From an uncultured Porphyromonadaceae bacterium (GTDB taxonomy: Bacteria; Bacteroidota; Bacteroidia; Bacteroidales; Muribaculaceae), in contig CAMTMX010000033.1 of the NCBI GenBank assembly GCA_947073495.1, positions 1-34,477 on the forward strand: a stretch of 34,477 bases of DNA, given 5' to 3'. Made by a program: the position numbers and the translations under genes. Every line of letters starts with the position of its first letter. Position 1 is the first letter of the stretch. This document shows positions 7,315 through 15,517 of the stretch, piece by piece. The notes beneath the pieces were generated by a model. It saw only the letters and a list, made by a program, of their open reading frames with translations. It was not told the DNA's origin and did not search any database.

Positions 7315-8073
7315 ATGAAAACAAGCTTCTATTTTGTCCTTTGGATTCTGATATATCCAATACTCGGACTGTTTAACAATAGCTTTATCGACAACAATGC
7401 CTTTATCGTGGCACTTGCTATTGTCTGGGGGCTGTCTTGGCTACTCAACCGTATCATGCCCGACACCCTGACTTATGAAAGAGCTTCGCAGGTAGCCCCG
7501 ATACTTGAAGAAGTCTATACCGGTAATGTGTCCGCTTTTATGAAACGGCTTTCACGGGAGTCCAAAATCGAGATTGTTACGTCAATCTATTTTATAATTA
7601 CAACAATTGTAATTGCACTTGCTATCTTCAAGGGCGAGATGACCAATTGGATAGTATTGGTCATTTTTGGATTCTTTACATACAAGGCAATCTCTCGAAG
7701 CATCTCCCTTACCCGTGCAAAAGTAGACTTAAAATCCAATCCGACATCTGAGCAATGCAAGGAGATTGCCGATGATACATACAAACTTGATTATGCTTCG
7801 TATTACGATGCGCGTAATGGGGTTTCATACCAAGATATATTCCCACCACAACCAAAATACTTCAAAGCATTCAAAGTTTTTTCCGTAGTCATGGCATCCT
7901 TAGCGTCGTTGCTTGGATTGCACTACATCATTCTCGGTGTCTTAATAATGCTTTCTCAAACAAATCTCGAAACAGGGGCGGTTGCCGGAATGTATTTCCT
8001 GTATGGCTCACTGGCAGCATGCTTTGGAGTGAAAGGCTTTATCAGTATCACACAATCATTTAATCATAAATAA
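7315..8073 (+). CDS. Multi-pass membrane protein of unknown function
   Basis: A 252-residue protein with about six hydrophobic segments: two near the N-terminus (residues 5-20 and 28-45), two in the middle (about 85-125) and two near the C-terminus (about 190-245). Soluble loops include TYERASQVAPILEEVYTGNVSAFMKRLSRE. I recognise no family. Its stop is three bases before the ADP-ribosylglycohydrolase start, so the two form one unit and could have been a membrane-protein/hydrolase pair. This is the first gene of a tightly packed run to 11519. Confidence 0.65.
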   Translation: MKTSFYFVLWILIYPILGLFNNSFIDNNAFIVALAIVWGLSWLLNRIMPDTLTYERASQVAPILEEVYTGNVSAFMKRLSRESKIEIVTSIYFIITTIVIALAIFKGEMTNWIVLVIFGFFTYKAISRSISLTRAKVDLKSNPTSEQCKEIADDTYKLDYASYYDARNGVSYQDIFPPQPKYFKAFKVFSVVMASLASLLGLHYIILGVLIMLSQTNLETGAVAGMYFLYGSLAACFGVKGFISITQSFNHK

Positions 8074-8076
8074 AGT

Positions 8077-8922
8077 ATGAATTTATCATTGTTAATCCAG
8101 CGGCTTTTCAATTCGCAAAAAGTAGGGAAAAATATTGCCTCTGCAAAATTAGTGCTTTTAGGTGCCATTTGCGGGGATATTATCGGTTCTTGGTATGAAT
8201 TTGCCTCAACCAAAAACTATAATTTCAAACTGTTTACTGACGGAAGTAAGTTTACGGACGATACGGTATGTTCTATAGGTGTAGCCGATGCATTGATACA
8301 CCAAGAGCCGTTTGAGGGACGGCTTCAGTATTGGTGCCGTAAATACCCGAGAGCCGGTTATGGAGGAATGTTTAGAAGTTGGATATATTCTGACACAATG
8401 GAACCATACAACAGTTGGGGAAATGGTTCTGCTATGTGAGTAAGTGCCGTGGGAGCCTATGCCAAATCTTTGGATGAGGTGATGGATTTGGCAAGAAAAT
8501 CCGCAGAGGTCACGCATAACCATCCCGAAGGCGTAAAGGGAGCACAGGCTACGGCGCTTGCAATACATCTCGCTTTCACAGGTAAAAACAAAGATGAGAT
8601 AAAAAACATGATTGAAAACACCTTTGCTTACGACCTCCATCGGAAATATGATGATATCCAACCTTTATATAGGTTTGAAGTAAGTTGTCAGGAATCGGTT
8701 CCCCAATCAATTATTGCTTTTCTCGAAAGCGATGATTATGAATCAGCGATAAGGAAGGCTGTTGCTTTCGGAGGCGATGCCGATACTATGGGTGCCATCA
8801 CGGGCGGCATTGCAGCCGCTTTCTATGGTGAAATTCCATCGCATATTCTAAACGAGTGCCTGAATCGTCTTCCGGATGAAATGAAAAAGGTTATTAACAA
8901 ATTCAACGCCATTATAAATTAA
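8077..8922 (+). pseudogene. ADP-ribosylglycohydrolase (ARH/DraG family), interrupted by an in-frame TGA
   Basis: Together the two halves encode a 281-residue DraG/ARH domain that would remove ADP-ribose from proteins or nucleic acids using two metal ions. Visible motifs are GAICGDIIGSWYEF (residues 29-42), KFTDDT (59-63 region), NSWGNGSAM, HNHPEGVKGAQAT and FGGDADTMGAITGG, so all metal-binding blocks are present. Codon 121 (8437-8439) is TGA where the family has arginine in GNGSAMRVS, a single C-to-T change from CGA. The reading frame is otherwise intact to 8922. It is either a very young pseudogene or, less likely, read through or a sequencing error. It sits three bases after the membrane gene and 11 before the Sel1 gene. 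Confidence 0.88.
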
Positions 8923-8933
8923 AATATGCCGAC

Positions 8934-9677
8934 ATGAAGAAAATAGTTAGTACGACAATTGCCTTGGCTTTGATCGCTGGAGCAGCTATTTATGCTCAAT
9001 CAAAAATAAACGTAACTGATAACAATAGGCAAATAGCAAAATGGGAAAGCCTTGCGGAGCAAGGAGACACTGCCGCAATGCACCGGCTGATTGAGTTTTA
9101 TGATGAAAATTCTATTCAGTATGTGGAGGTCGAAGAAGCCTATGATGCGTATGGCAATGAATTGCCGGTTGATGACATAAATCTGTCGAACAAAAATGAT
9201 GCAGAGCAGACAAAATTGTATTCAGAGAGATTGAATTATTGGCTTGAAAAAGGGATTGCTATAAATGATCCTGTGGCTCTTGCCACAAAGGGAATGCGTC
9301 TTTACTACGAAGATGAAAGTGAAGCCATCTTCTATCTTTCTAAAGCGGCTGATGGGGGAAATGCGCAAGCTGCGCTTTTCTGTGGGTCTGCTTGCTTGAA
9401 TCAAGGTAATGGAGAGGAAGCATTCAAATATCTCTCAACGGCATATAGATTGGGCGCACCAAGCGCAGGCTGGCATCTTGCCATGTGTTATTCCGCCGGG
9501 ATCGGTACGGAGGTAAATCGTGAAAAAGCGATTGAAGTAATGCGTCATGCCGCCATTTTGAATTATCCTGAAGCTGTGTCTGAAATGCGACGCATTGAAC
9601 CCGGTAATAAAGTCTGGCAGCACAAAGCCGACAGCCTCGAAATAGATTCCCTTGATTTCCAAATTATATCAAAATGA
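8934..9677 (+). CDS. Secreted Sel1-like repeat protein
   Basis: A 247-residue protein with an N-terminal signal peptide (MKKIVSTTIALALIAGAAIYA) and Sel1/TPR-like helical repeats: WESLAEQGDTAAMHRL, KGIAINDPVALATKGMRLYY, LSKAADGGNAQAALFCGSACL, LSTAYRLGAPSAGWHLAMCYSAGIGTEVNREKAIEVMRHAA. Such proteins act as scaffolds in the periplasm or at the cell surface; the partner here is unknown. The last four bases overlap the start of the lipoprotein gene (ATGA), so translation is probably coupled. Confidence 0.78.
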   Translation: MKKIVSTTIALALIAGAAIYAQSKINVTDNNRQIAKWESLAEQGDTAAMHRLIEFYDENSIQYVEVEEAYDAYGNELPVDDINLSNKNDAEQTKLYSERLNYWLEKGIAINDPVALATKGMRLYYEDESEAIFYLSKAADGGNAQAALFCGSACLNQGNGEEAFKYLSTAYRLGAPSAGWHLAMCYSAGIGTEVNREKAIEVMRHAAILNYPEAVSEMRRIEPGNKVWQHKADSLEIDSLDFQIISK

Positions 9678-10288
9678 ATAAGATTTTTACAATTTTGGTC
9701 ATTGTTATGTCCATGATAATATACAGCTGTCAGCAAGAGGACAAAAAGATAACAACAGACAAGAGTATCGTAGCTGAAAATGACAGCGTGGCTATTTTAT
9801 ATCAAGTGGTTGATTCCGCCAAGGATGAATACGACATCCCTGAGGTTGCAATATGGATAAAGAATAAAACCACTGAACAGGAAACTAAACTCTATCAAAC
9901 TATCAGACCCGACTGGCATTGCTGGTATATGGGGGATGGAGACAGATTTTATCCTCTTCCGATAGACTCGATTCTTGTAACGACGAGAGTGAAAATTTAT
10001 AATAATAATCCTCTTCAGTTAATTGTTGAAGGTTGCCCGGATATGCGAAATGAATTTTCATATTTCATCGATGTCCCAACAAGGAAAGCATGGTATGTAC
10101 CGGCGAATCAAGGGTATGTCGGGAGTACTTCAGAAGAGGGTTATATGATATTCCAGTCATATCGTTATGTCTCTGACCCTGAAATTGCCGGACGTTATAC
10201 TTTCCTACAAGTATTTGATGAAACCGGTATTATGGTTGATTCTCTTGATTTGGAACATGTTAAATTAGCAAAGTATAGAGATGAATAA
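9674..10288 (+). CDS. Putative lipoprotein of unknown function
   Basis: A 204-residue protein with a type II signal sequence and lipobox IIYSC (Cys19), followed by a charged linker QQEDKKITTDKS. The mature part is beta-rich (VAIWIKNKTTEQETKLYQ, WHCWYMGDGDRFYPLPID, YFIDVPTRKAWYVPANQGYVG) and I recognise no family. It overlaps the Sel1 gene by four bases upstream and the SanA-like gene by eight bases downstream. This implies a three-protein envelope unit: repeat scaffold, lipoprotein and inner-membrane SanA-like protein. Confidence 0.72.
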   Translation: MNKIFTILVIVMSMIIYSCQQEDKKITTDKSIVAENDSVAILYQVVDSAKDEYDIPEVAIWIKNKTTEQETKLYQTIRPDWHCWYMGDGDRFYPLPIDSILVTTRVKIYNNNPLQLIVEGCPDMRNEFSYFIDVPTRKAWYVPANQGYVGSTSEEGYMIFQSYRYVSDPEIAGRYTFLQVFDETGIMVDSLDLEHVKLAKYRDE

Positions 10289-11519
10289 GCTCATCATTAA
10301 ACGAATTGTAATATTGGTAAGCTCCTGCGTGTTGGTTATCATTGGTATAATTGCAATCTGTTATGCATCGGTTGTTAGCAATGCCGAAGGTCGGACGTAT
10401 GACTCGGTTGATTCCATACCCCATAATCGTGTGGGGCTATTGCTGGCGACTTCTCCGATTACTCCCGGTGGGGCACACAACTTTTATTTTGAGAATAGGA
10501 TAAAAGCTGCAGAAGAATTGTTTAGGTCCGGTAAAGTGGATTTGATAATAGCGAGTGGCGGGGATTATACACAAACCGTTAAAAACGGTTGTGACGAACC
10601 CAAGGCTATTCGTGATTCTTTGGTTAGCAGAGGTATCGCCGCAGACAGGATTATTCTTGATTATGACGGAACAAGGACAATCAATTCTATTGCTAAAGCA
10701 AAGGAGATCTATCGCCTTGACACGCTGACTATTATTTCACAAAGGTATCATAACGAGCGTGCTATTTATCTTGCTGATAAATATGGACTTCATGCCATAG
10801 GTTTCAATGCTGAACCGTCTCCGATACGTCGTAACCGAATCAAAAACACACTTCGGGAATATTTAGCCCGCGTCAAGATGTTTATTGACGTATTTCAGAA
10901 CAAGCCGATGAAATTCAACCATGAGGTATCTGAATCTGAGAATAACCTCCTGTATAATCGCATATTTTTACCCTTTAAAGACTCTTTCGATCCATTGGAT
11001 CCTGATGGATATTGGAACAATGTAAAAGGACATAAAGAAGAGCAATTCATTGTAGGTAACTTTACGGGTAACAGTGTGGATACAATTTATATGGATAATT
11101 TGTATCCTGACGAATTGGATTGGTCTATGGAGAAATGGTTGGAAATGCAGTATGAAATGTTGGTGGTGGCTCGTTCGAATAATAAACGGTTGCCGGATGT
11201 GCCCTTGTATCAACCTTCGGGATTGGTGTATGAGGGGGACCTTGATGGGAATGGTACTGATGAATGGGGGTACCTTCCTTCAGGTAGCACCAGCCAATGG
11301 AGGTCATATTGTGTGTATACATATCGAAACGGCAAATGGTGCTATCTCATACATCCGATAAGTACAGAAAGGGATATGAGGCGAAGCGGATATGAAATTC
11401 TAACGCCGGGTCCGAAAGGTAAGGTTGAAGTCCATAATATCGACGATAAATCTGAATTAGGTACGAGAGAAATACATACATATATTGTGGATCCGACTTT
11501 TGAAGATATTGATGATTAA
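10281..11519 (+). CDS. SanA/YdcF-like DUF218 protein with a unique C-terminal half
   Basis: A 412-residue protein with one N-terminal membrane anchor (about residues 7-29). Residues 45-205 are a DUF218/SanA domain: VGLLLATSPITPGG, FYFENRIKAAEELFRSGKVDLIIASGG, DEPKAIRDSLVSRGI, ILDYDGTRTINSIAKAKEIY, TIISQRYHNERAIYLADKYG. Family members such as SanA and ElyC act at the envelope and affect barrier function or peptidoglycan/lipid carrier metabolism. SanA itself is about 240 residues; the extra 200 here (WSMEKWLEMQYEMLVVARSN, GDLDGNGTDEWGYLPSGS, an FG-GAP-like or calcium-loop motif) have no family I can name. The last 90 bases recur at 15367-15456, and an internal part recurs at 7212. Confidence 0.82.
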   Translation: MNKLIIKRIVILVSSCVLVIIGIIAICYASVVSNAEGRTYDSVDSIPHNRVGLLLATSPITPGGAHNFYFENRIKAAEELFRSGKVDLIIASGGDYTQTVKNGCDEPKAIRDSLVSRGIAADRIILDYDGTRTINSIAKAKEIYRLDTLTIISQRYHNERAIYLADKYGLHAIGFNAEPSPIRRNRIKNTLREYLARVKMFIDVFQNKPMKFNHEVSESENNLLYNRIFLPFKDSFDPLDPDGYWNNVKGHKEEQFIVGNFTGNSVDTIYMDNLYPDELDWSMEKWLEMQYEMLVVARSNNKRLPDVPLYQPSGLVYEGDLDGNGTDEWGYLPSGSTSQWRSYCVYTYRNGKWCYLIHPISTERDMRRSGYEILTPGPKGKVEVHNIDDKSELGTREIHTYIVDPTFEDIDD

Positions 11520-11587
11520 GCGATAGCGTATGAGAATGGTAAAACCGTAATATAATTCTATTGCAATCAAATAATTAAATAAAAATT

Positions 11588-12256
11588 ATGGATAATTCTT
11601 TGAGAGAGAAATTTAGTAGGGTGTGGAATGTCGATTTAGTTATCGATTATATTGAATGTTTAGCGAACATTCAATTTCATGGTCATGTCCAAATTGAACG
11701 TATAAAGGATAATGACTACCATAATCTATTGAAAGAGCGACTTGATTCCGTGTTAAGTGCTTATGGCAGGTGTTGGATGCCGAGAGGAAGAGGACTAATA
11801 GGCAAGATGTCGGAAGACAAACAGAAAGAGTTGTTTTCTTTGATATCTGATAATGAAAACATAGAGGCTTCCGATAAAATGATCTCTCGGATTATTGACG
11901 CACAGAAATTTTTTGATTTTTCTGAAGAAGAGAACTTAAATTACGATTCCGGTTATTCTGTTGGGCATTTCTTTAGTTACCTCCTGTTTATATATGTTTC
12001 CCTTTGCCGTATAAATGATCCTTTCCATAATATGGTGGAGTGTAGTCACAGTGTCGGTGAAACCTGTAGTTATATTTCAAGAAATATACTGTCTTCACAA
12101 AAAGAGCTTCTTGATAAGATAAAAAGAATATTAGTTCTTATGATGGGAGATGATTTCGATAAAGAAATATCAGAAGTGGAGTTGATTGAAAAATATGGTT
12201 ATCCGGAAGTGACTGATGAGGAATTACATAATATGTGGATAGAATATGAATCATGA
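11588..12256 (+). CDS. Hypothetical protein, helical
   Basis: A 222-residue soluble protein with mostly helical character (LVIDYIECLANIQFHGHVQIERI, EDKQKELFSLISDN, KELLDKIKRILVLMMGDDFDKEISEVELIEKYG) and one hydrophobic patch (FFSYLLFIYVSLCRI) that is probably a buried helix. The C-terminus is acidic. I recognise no family. It begins 68 bases after the SanA-like gene, likely with its own signals. Position and size suit an immunity or cassette gene, but nothing in the sequence proves it. Confidence 0.6.
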   Translation: MDNSLREKFSRVWNVDLVIDYIECLANIQFHGHVQIERIKDNDYHNLLKERLDSVLSAYGRCWMPRGRGLIGKMSEDKQKELFSLISDNENIEASDKMISRIIDAQKFFDFSEEENLNYDSGYSVGHFFSYLLFIYVSLCRINDPFHNMVECSHSVGETCSYISRNILSSQKELLDKIKRILVLMMGDDFDKEISEVELIEKYGYPEVTDEELHNMWIEYES

Positions 12257-12270
12257 TCTAAATCTATATA

Positions 12271-12569
12271 GAGGAAACCGTACGAAATGATTGGAGTCGT
12301 CTTGAACTTAATGCCAAAATATATGATAAGTGCTGAAGTCACTTTTGTTGAATGTTTTCAGTGAAGAATCAAGTGTAGAACTGCTGAAAGAATCTTTGGA
12401 AAACGAAGGAATGGACGCTGAAACACTTGGTTCGGTGATAAATGTGGCGAACAGTTTAGACAGTATTTTGAATAATGCTTCTGGTGCAACTTTCGACTGG
12501 TCATATTCTTCTCAGAATTCAGATATAACCAATATGTTGTATTATTACGGCAAGCTGTATGAAAATTGA
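12271..12569 (+). pseudogene. Decayed small ORF
   Basis: From 12271 one frame reads EETVRNDWSRLELNAKIYDKC and then a stop. From 12330 (GTG) the neighbouring frame continues MLKSLLLNVFSEESSVELLKESLENEG to a stop at 12569 (79 residues). The two pieces look like one gene joined across a frameshift and lacking its 5' end. The 79-codon part alone could be a small acidic protein. I recognise no family and rate it as a probable relic. Confidence 0.35.
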
Positions 12570-12601
12570 AAATCAACAGAAGGGTTTAGATAAACATAAG
12601 G

Positions 12602-12689
12602 ACAAAAGGACATAAGATTAATATAACATAAGGGTGGTAGTTTAATAAATATAAAGTTTAAGTATATTTATGTACTTCTGTCCTTTTGT
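12602..12689. repeat. Double-stem palindrome between accessory genes
   Basis: ACAAAAGGAC 12602-12611 pairs perfectly with GTCCTTTTGT 12680-12689. Nested inside, ATAAATATA 12645-12653 pairs with TATATTTAT 12663-12671. There is no GC-rich stem plus T run, so it is not a standard terminator. It lies immediately upstream of the duplicated block that starts at 12754. Confidence 0.6.
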
Positions 12690-12753
12690 TTAATGACATC
12701 ATTTCAGTTTTTCTGTTCAACAATTACTCTTGTCCTCAAAAATAACCGAAGTA

Positions 12754-12869
12754 TTTATATAATATTCTTTAATCAATATGGATCTGTCAGAAGAAATAAT
12801 CCGAGACAGGATGCTTGGTTGCCTGTATGGACAGGCGATAGGCGATGCTCTTGGTCTTGGAACGGAATT
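12754..12869 (+). repeat. 116-bp direct repeat, copy A
   Basis: Identical to 15841-15956 except for one base (C here at the first base of CAG codon 19, T there). It covers the last codons and stop of a small membrane-protein gene (LYNIL in copy B), a short gap, and the first 31 codons of an ADP-ribosylglycohydrolase gene. Confidence 0.95.
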
Positions 12870-13742
12870 TATGAGAAAGTCGGAAGTGTCAAAGTATTAT
12901 CCACAAGGATTGTCCGCTTATAGCCAGATTGTTGGGAATGCCAATTCTAATTTGTGGAAGTCCGGCTCGTGGACAGATGATACAGACATGATGCTTTGTA
13001 TCCTTGATGGATTTGAGAACGGGCATTTTGATATTAACAAAATAGCTTTGAATTTTAAAGAGTGGTTTAATGGAGATCCAAAGGGGATAGGGCGACATAT
13101 GTATAATCTCTTATACATTGGTGACTATGTCAAGGATCCGATTTATGCTTCAAAGGTGGTTTGGGAATCGAGCCGTTGTCAAAGTGCCGCAAATGGAGGT
13201 TTGATGAGAACTTCTGTTGTGGGTTTGCCGAGAAATATAAAGAATATGGATATAGAAGATATTTGTAGATTACTCATTATGATCCAAGATGTGTGGGGTC
13301 TTGTGTGGTGGTTTCTCGTCTTATTAATAATCTAGTATGGAAACAACGGGAAATGACACTTGATGAATTAAAGGATTTGGGGCGAATGTATGACCCTATG
13401 ATAGAAGAATGGATTGAACTTGCATATTATGGACATTTGTCAGATTTAAGGCTTGACGATAGGCAAACCATGGGTTATACCTTAAGGACATTGGCAGCAG
13501 GATTGTGGACATACTTCCATGCAAAAGATTTTATAAATGGTCTAATTTCAATTGTCAACGAAGGTGGTGACGCAGATACAAATGCTGCTGTGGCGTGCTC
13601 GGTTCTTGGTGCCAAGTTTGGATTTTCAACCATTCCGGAATCTTATGTTTCCGGCTTGTATAAGGTAGATGTATATGACTGTAAGATCAGACAATTTATT
13701 GATTGTTTGTTGAGAATGAAGGATGATGTCGGGATGCCATGA
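12778..13742 (+). pseudogene. ADP-ribosylglycohydrolase (ARH/DraG family), single frameshift
   Basis: The two overlapping reading frames (12778-13335 and 13293-13742) join into one complete ARH domain. Motifs: MLGCLYGQAIGDALGLGTEF (start), SGSWTDDTDMMLC, SAANGGLMRTSVVGL, THYDPRC after correction, and NEGGDADTNAAVACSVLGAKFG near the end. Loss of one base around 13270-13275 changes RLTHYDPRC into RLLIMIQDV. Apart from this all catalytic blocks are intact, so the damage is young (or a sequencing error). This is a different ARH subgroup from the one at 8077. Its first 93 bases are duplicated at 15865. It is followed 75 bases later by a HAD gene. Confidence 0.88.
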
Positions 13743-13817
13743 TTCTGAATAAAGTAATGACCATAGCTGAGTATGGAGGCGATGTGGAAAGTGTCGGTGT
13801 AAGAAAATATATTTGTT

Positions 13818-14303
13818 GTGAATATCATATTTCTTGATTTTGATGGGGTGATGGATACAGCCTATTATGACATGTGTCTTGTTAGTGCCGGATTGCCGGA
13901 ATGTGATGAAAACGGTCGCCCGGTGTTCGATACTATGTGTATATCAGAACTGAAAAGGATCGTTGATATTACCAAAGCATACATCGTTGTGACCTCTGAC
14001 TGGAAATATACTGACGGGTATGATGATCTGCTTGAAATGTGGAATGATAGAAATATGCCGGGATTTCTTATTGACACAACTCCTAATATCAGCTCTCATA
14101 GGGGGGATGAGATTGAACAGTGGCTGAAAGAATGTAAAATAGATTGCAATTATGTAATTATTGATGATTTAAGTGTGGAAAACTTCAATTCGTCTCAGGT
14201 TGATAAATTGGTAGTTGTAGACCCATTTTGCGGTCTTGATGAATTGGCTGCTGATAAGGCGATTGAAATATTGTTGAGGCAAATTGAGAATAGAAATGTG
14301 TAG
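13818..14303 (+). CDS. HAD-fold phosphatase-like protein (RNA-repair HAD type)
   Basis: A 161-residue soluble protein with HAD motifs: FLDFDGVMD (Asp7 and Asp9), VVTSDWKYTD (motif II), and IIDDLS (motif IV). It resembles the small HAD domains that Pfam groups as 'HAD domain in Swiss Army Knife RNA repair proteins'; a phosphatase acting on nucleotide or RNA ends is a family-based guess. The start is GTG 13818, chosen because NIIFLDFDGV begins there. The stop overlaps ATGTGTAG, the start of a fragment of the gene found whole at 16644. Its last 11 codons recur at 16610-16651. Confidence 0.75.
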   Translation: MNIIFLDFDGVMDTAYYDMCLVSAGLPECDENGRPVFDTMCISELKRIVDITKAYIVVTSDWKYTDGYDDLLEMWNDRNMPGFLIDTTPNISSHRGDEIEQWLKECKIDCNYVIIDDLSVENFNSSQVDKLVVVDPFCGLDELAADKAIEILLRQIENRNV

Positions 14304-14352
14304 TTTTTGTATAGACACAGAATCTTTCTGATTACGGTCGTGGCGCTTATCC
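14262..14352 (+). repeat. About 91-bp direct repeat, copy A
   Basis: Matches 16610-16701 with about three substitutions and one missing T in a T run. It spans the 3' end of the HAD gene and the first 55 bases of the membrane-anchored gene that is intact at 16644. Confidence 0.92.
14298..14352 (+). pseudogene. 5' fragment of the membrane-anchored gene found whole at 16644
   Basis: Starting at the ATG that overlaps the HAD stop (ATGTGTAG), this copy would encode MCSFLYRHRIFLI, but it has five T where the intact copy has six, which shifts the frame. Homology ends at 14352. Confidence 0.75.
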
Positions 14353-14455
14353 ATTATTTTTTGAACGAGATAGTTCCATGTCTCTGTTTGCAGAGTAAGT
14401 TATAGGAATGTATCCGTATGTATTTCATTGAGGTTATTAAAAATATGAGTTGGAG

Positions 14456-14486
14456 TTGTGTAAAATAAAATAAAGTTATAAATTTA
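14456..14486 (+). promoter_or_regulatory. Diverged copy of the 4849 promoter and leader
   Basis: TTG 14456-14458, a 20-base spacer, then TAAATTTA 14479-14486. AAGTTATAAATTT followed by CGGTGCA is shared with 4867-4886, and further matches extend both ways, including TGAAACCTGGA near 4974 and 14586. The last base of the -7 box has changed from G to A here, which may weaken it. It precedes the AlbA_2 gene by about 160 bases. The rest of 14304-14643 shows nothing else I can support. Confidence 0.5.
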
Positions 14487-14643
14487 CGGTGCATACTGTT
14501 TCACACAGTTATGGCAATCATATTCTCCACACTTGATTTCGTAGGGCTGATTTTTTGCAATAATGAAAGTTGCGTGAGATTGTGAGTGAAACCTGGACAG
14601 TTGAAAATTCAACCAATAATTCCAAATTATATAAATATTTTTA

Positions 14644-15361
14644 TGACTATAACACCTGACGATATATATAACCTGATTCATAAAGGTGAGGGCGCTTCGG
14701 TGGAGATAAAGAAGTGTTCAAATACATTGCCTCGATCGGTGTGGGAGACTTATTCAGCCTTTGCCAATACACGCGGAGGTGTTATGCTTCTTGGGATAAC
14801 AGAACACAAGGAGCGTCCAATTGAATCCCGATTTGAGATTACCGGGGTTTCTGATCCGGATAAAATAGAGACAGACTTTTTCAATATTCTGAACAATCGC
14901 CAGAAAGTTAGTCGTAATATTCTGTTTGATAGTGATTTCAGGCAGATTGTCAGAAAATTTTATCAGCATGGAATATTCTTGGATATTTGCGTCCTGATCT
15001 TAAGGAACTTGAAGATGTCAAAGAGGTATGGTTGACTCTTCCGCTTGTAAAAATAAATATGAAGGAAGAAAAATTAAGAAGAACAAATTCAAGTGTAAAT
15101 TCAACTGTAAATTCAAGTGTAAATTCAACTGTAAATTCATTTAATGAAATTGTCGAGAATATTGAACTGACTGATGTTCAGAAATCTTTACTTAAGAGTA
15201 TGATAGAAATCCCAACCATTACTATAGCGGAACTTTCAACTGAAACGGGACTTAATCACAATGCAGTGAATTATCAATTAAAAAAGTTGAGAAAGATACT
15301 TAATATCGAAAGATATGGTTCAGATAAAAAAGGTAGTTGGATGATATATATGAAAGTATAA
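14644..15361 (+). pseudogene. AlbA_2/Schlafen-type putative regulator with internal deletion and frame change
   Basis: The N-terminal part from ATG 14644 (about 115 residues) is an AlbA_2 domain: PDDIYNLIHKGEGASVEIKKCSNTLPRSVWETYSAFANTRGGVMLLGI. Around 14980 the frame shifts into GYLRPDLKELEDVKEVWLTLPLV, followed by a hydrophilic repeat (SVNSTVNS) and a C-terminal winged-helix-like segment (TIAELSTETGLNHNAVNYQLKKLRKILNIERYG). Full-length relatives are usually well over 400 residues, with a GHKL-like middle domain; here it is missing, so a large internal deletion is the simplest reading. A product is unlikely to be functional. Confidence 0.75.
15085..15139 (+). repeat. 12-bp in-frame tandem repeat, about 4.6 copies
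   Basis: The unit is AAATTCAA(G or C)TGT, alternating G and C from copy to copy, which gives the peptide NSSVNSTVNSSVNSTVNS. It lies in the linker of the AlbA_2-type gene, where relatives commonly carry NGGVNGGV-like repeats. Its length is prone to slippage. Confidence 0.9.
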
Positions 15362-15366
15362 TTGAT

Positions 15367-15456
15367 GTGCATAATATCGACGATAAATTTGAAGCAGATA
15401 CAAGGGAAATACGCAAATATATTGTGACTCCAACTTTTGAAGTTATCGATGATTAA
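15367..15456 (+). pseudogene. C-terminal relic of a SanA-like gene
   Basis: Ninety bases aligning without gaps to 11430-11519, with 75 identical positions by hand count. They encode VHNIDDKFEADTREIRKYIVTPTFEVIDD and a stop, against VHNIDDKSELGTREIHTYIVDPTFEDIDD in the intact gene. No 5' part remains. Confidence 0.85.
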
Positions 15457-15517
15457 ATGAGATTATATGATAATGAGTGAAACCTTAACTTTTATGTAGT
15501 ATAATTTGAGATGAAAT

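Noticed and set aside
8437..8439. Programmed recoding (for example selenocysteine) at the TGA in the first ARH gene
   Set aside because: The family residue here is arginine, not cysteine, and no recoding hairpin stands out just downstream. A point mutation of CGA is simpler.
15085..15139. Short regular repeats that might suggest a CRISPR array
   Set aside because: The units are 12 bp, directly adjacent with no spacers, and lie in frame in a protein linker. No cas genes are present. No other CRISPR-like array was seen.
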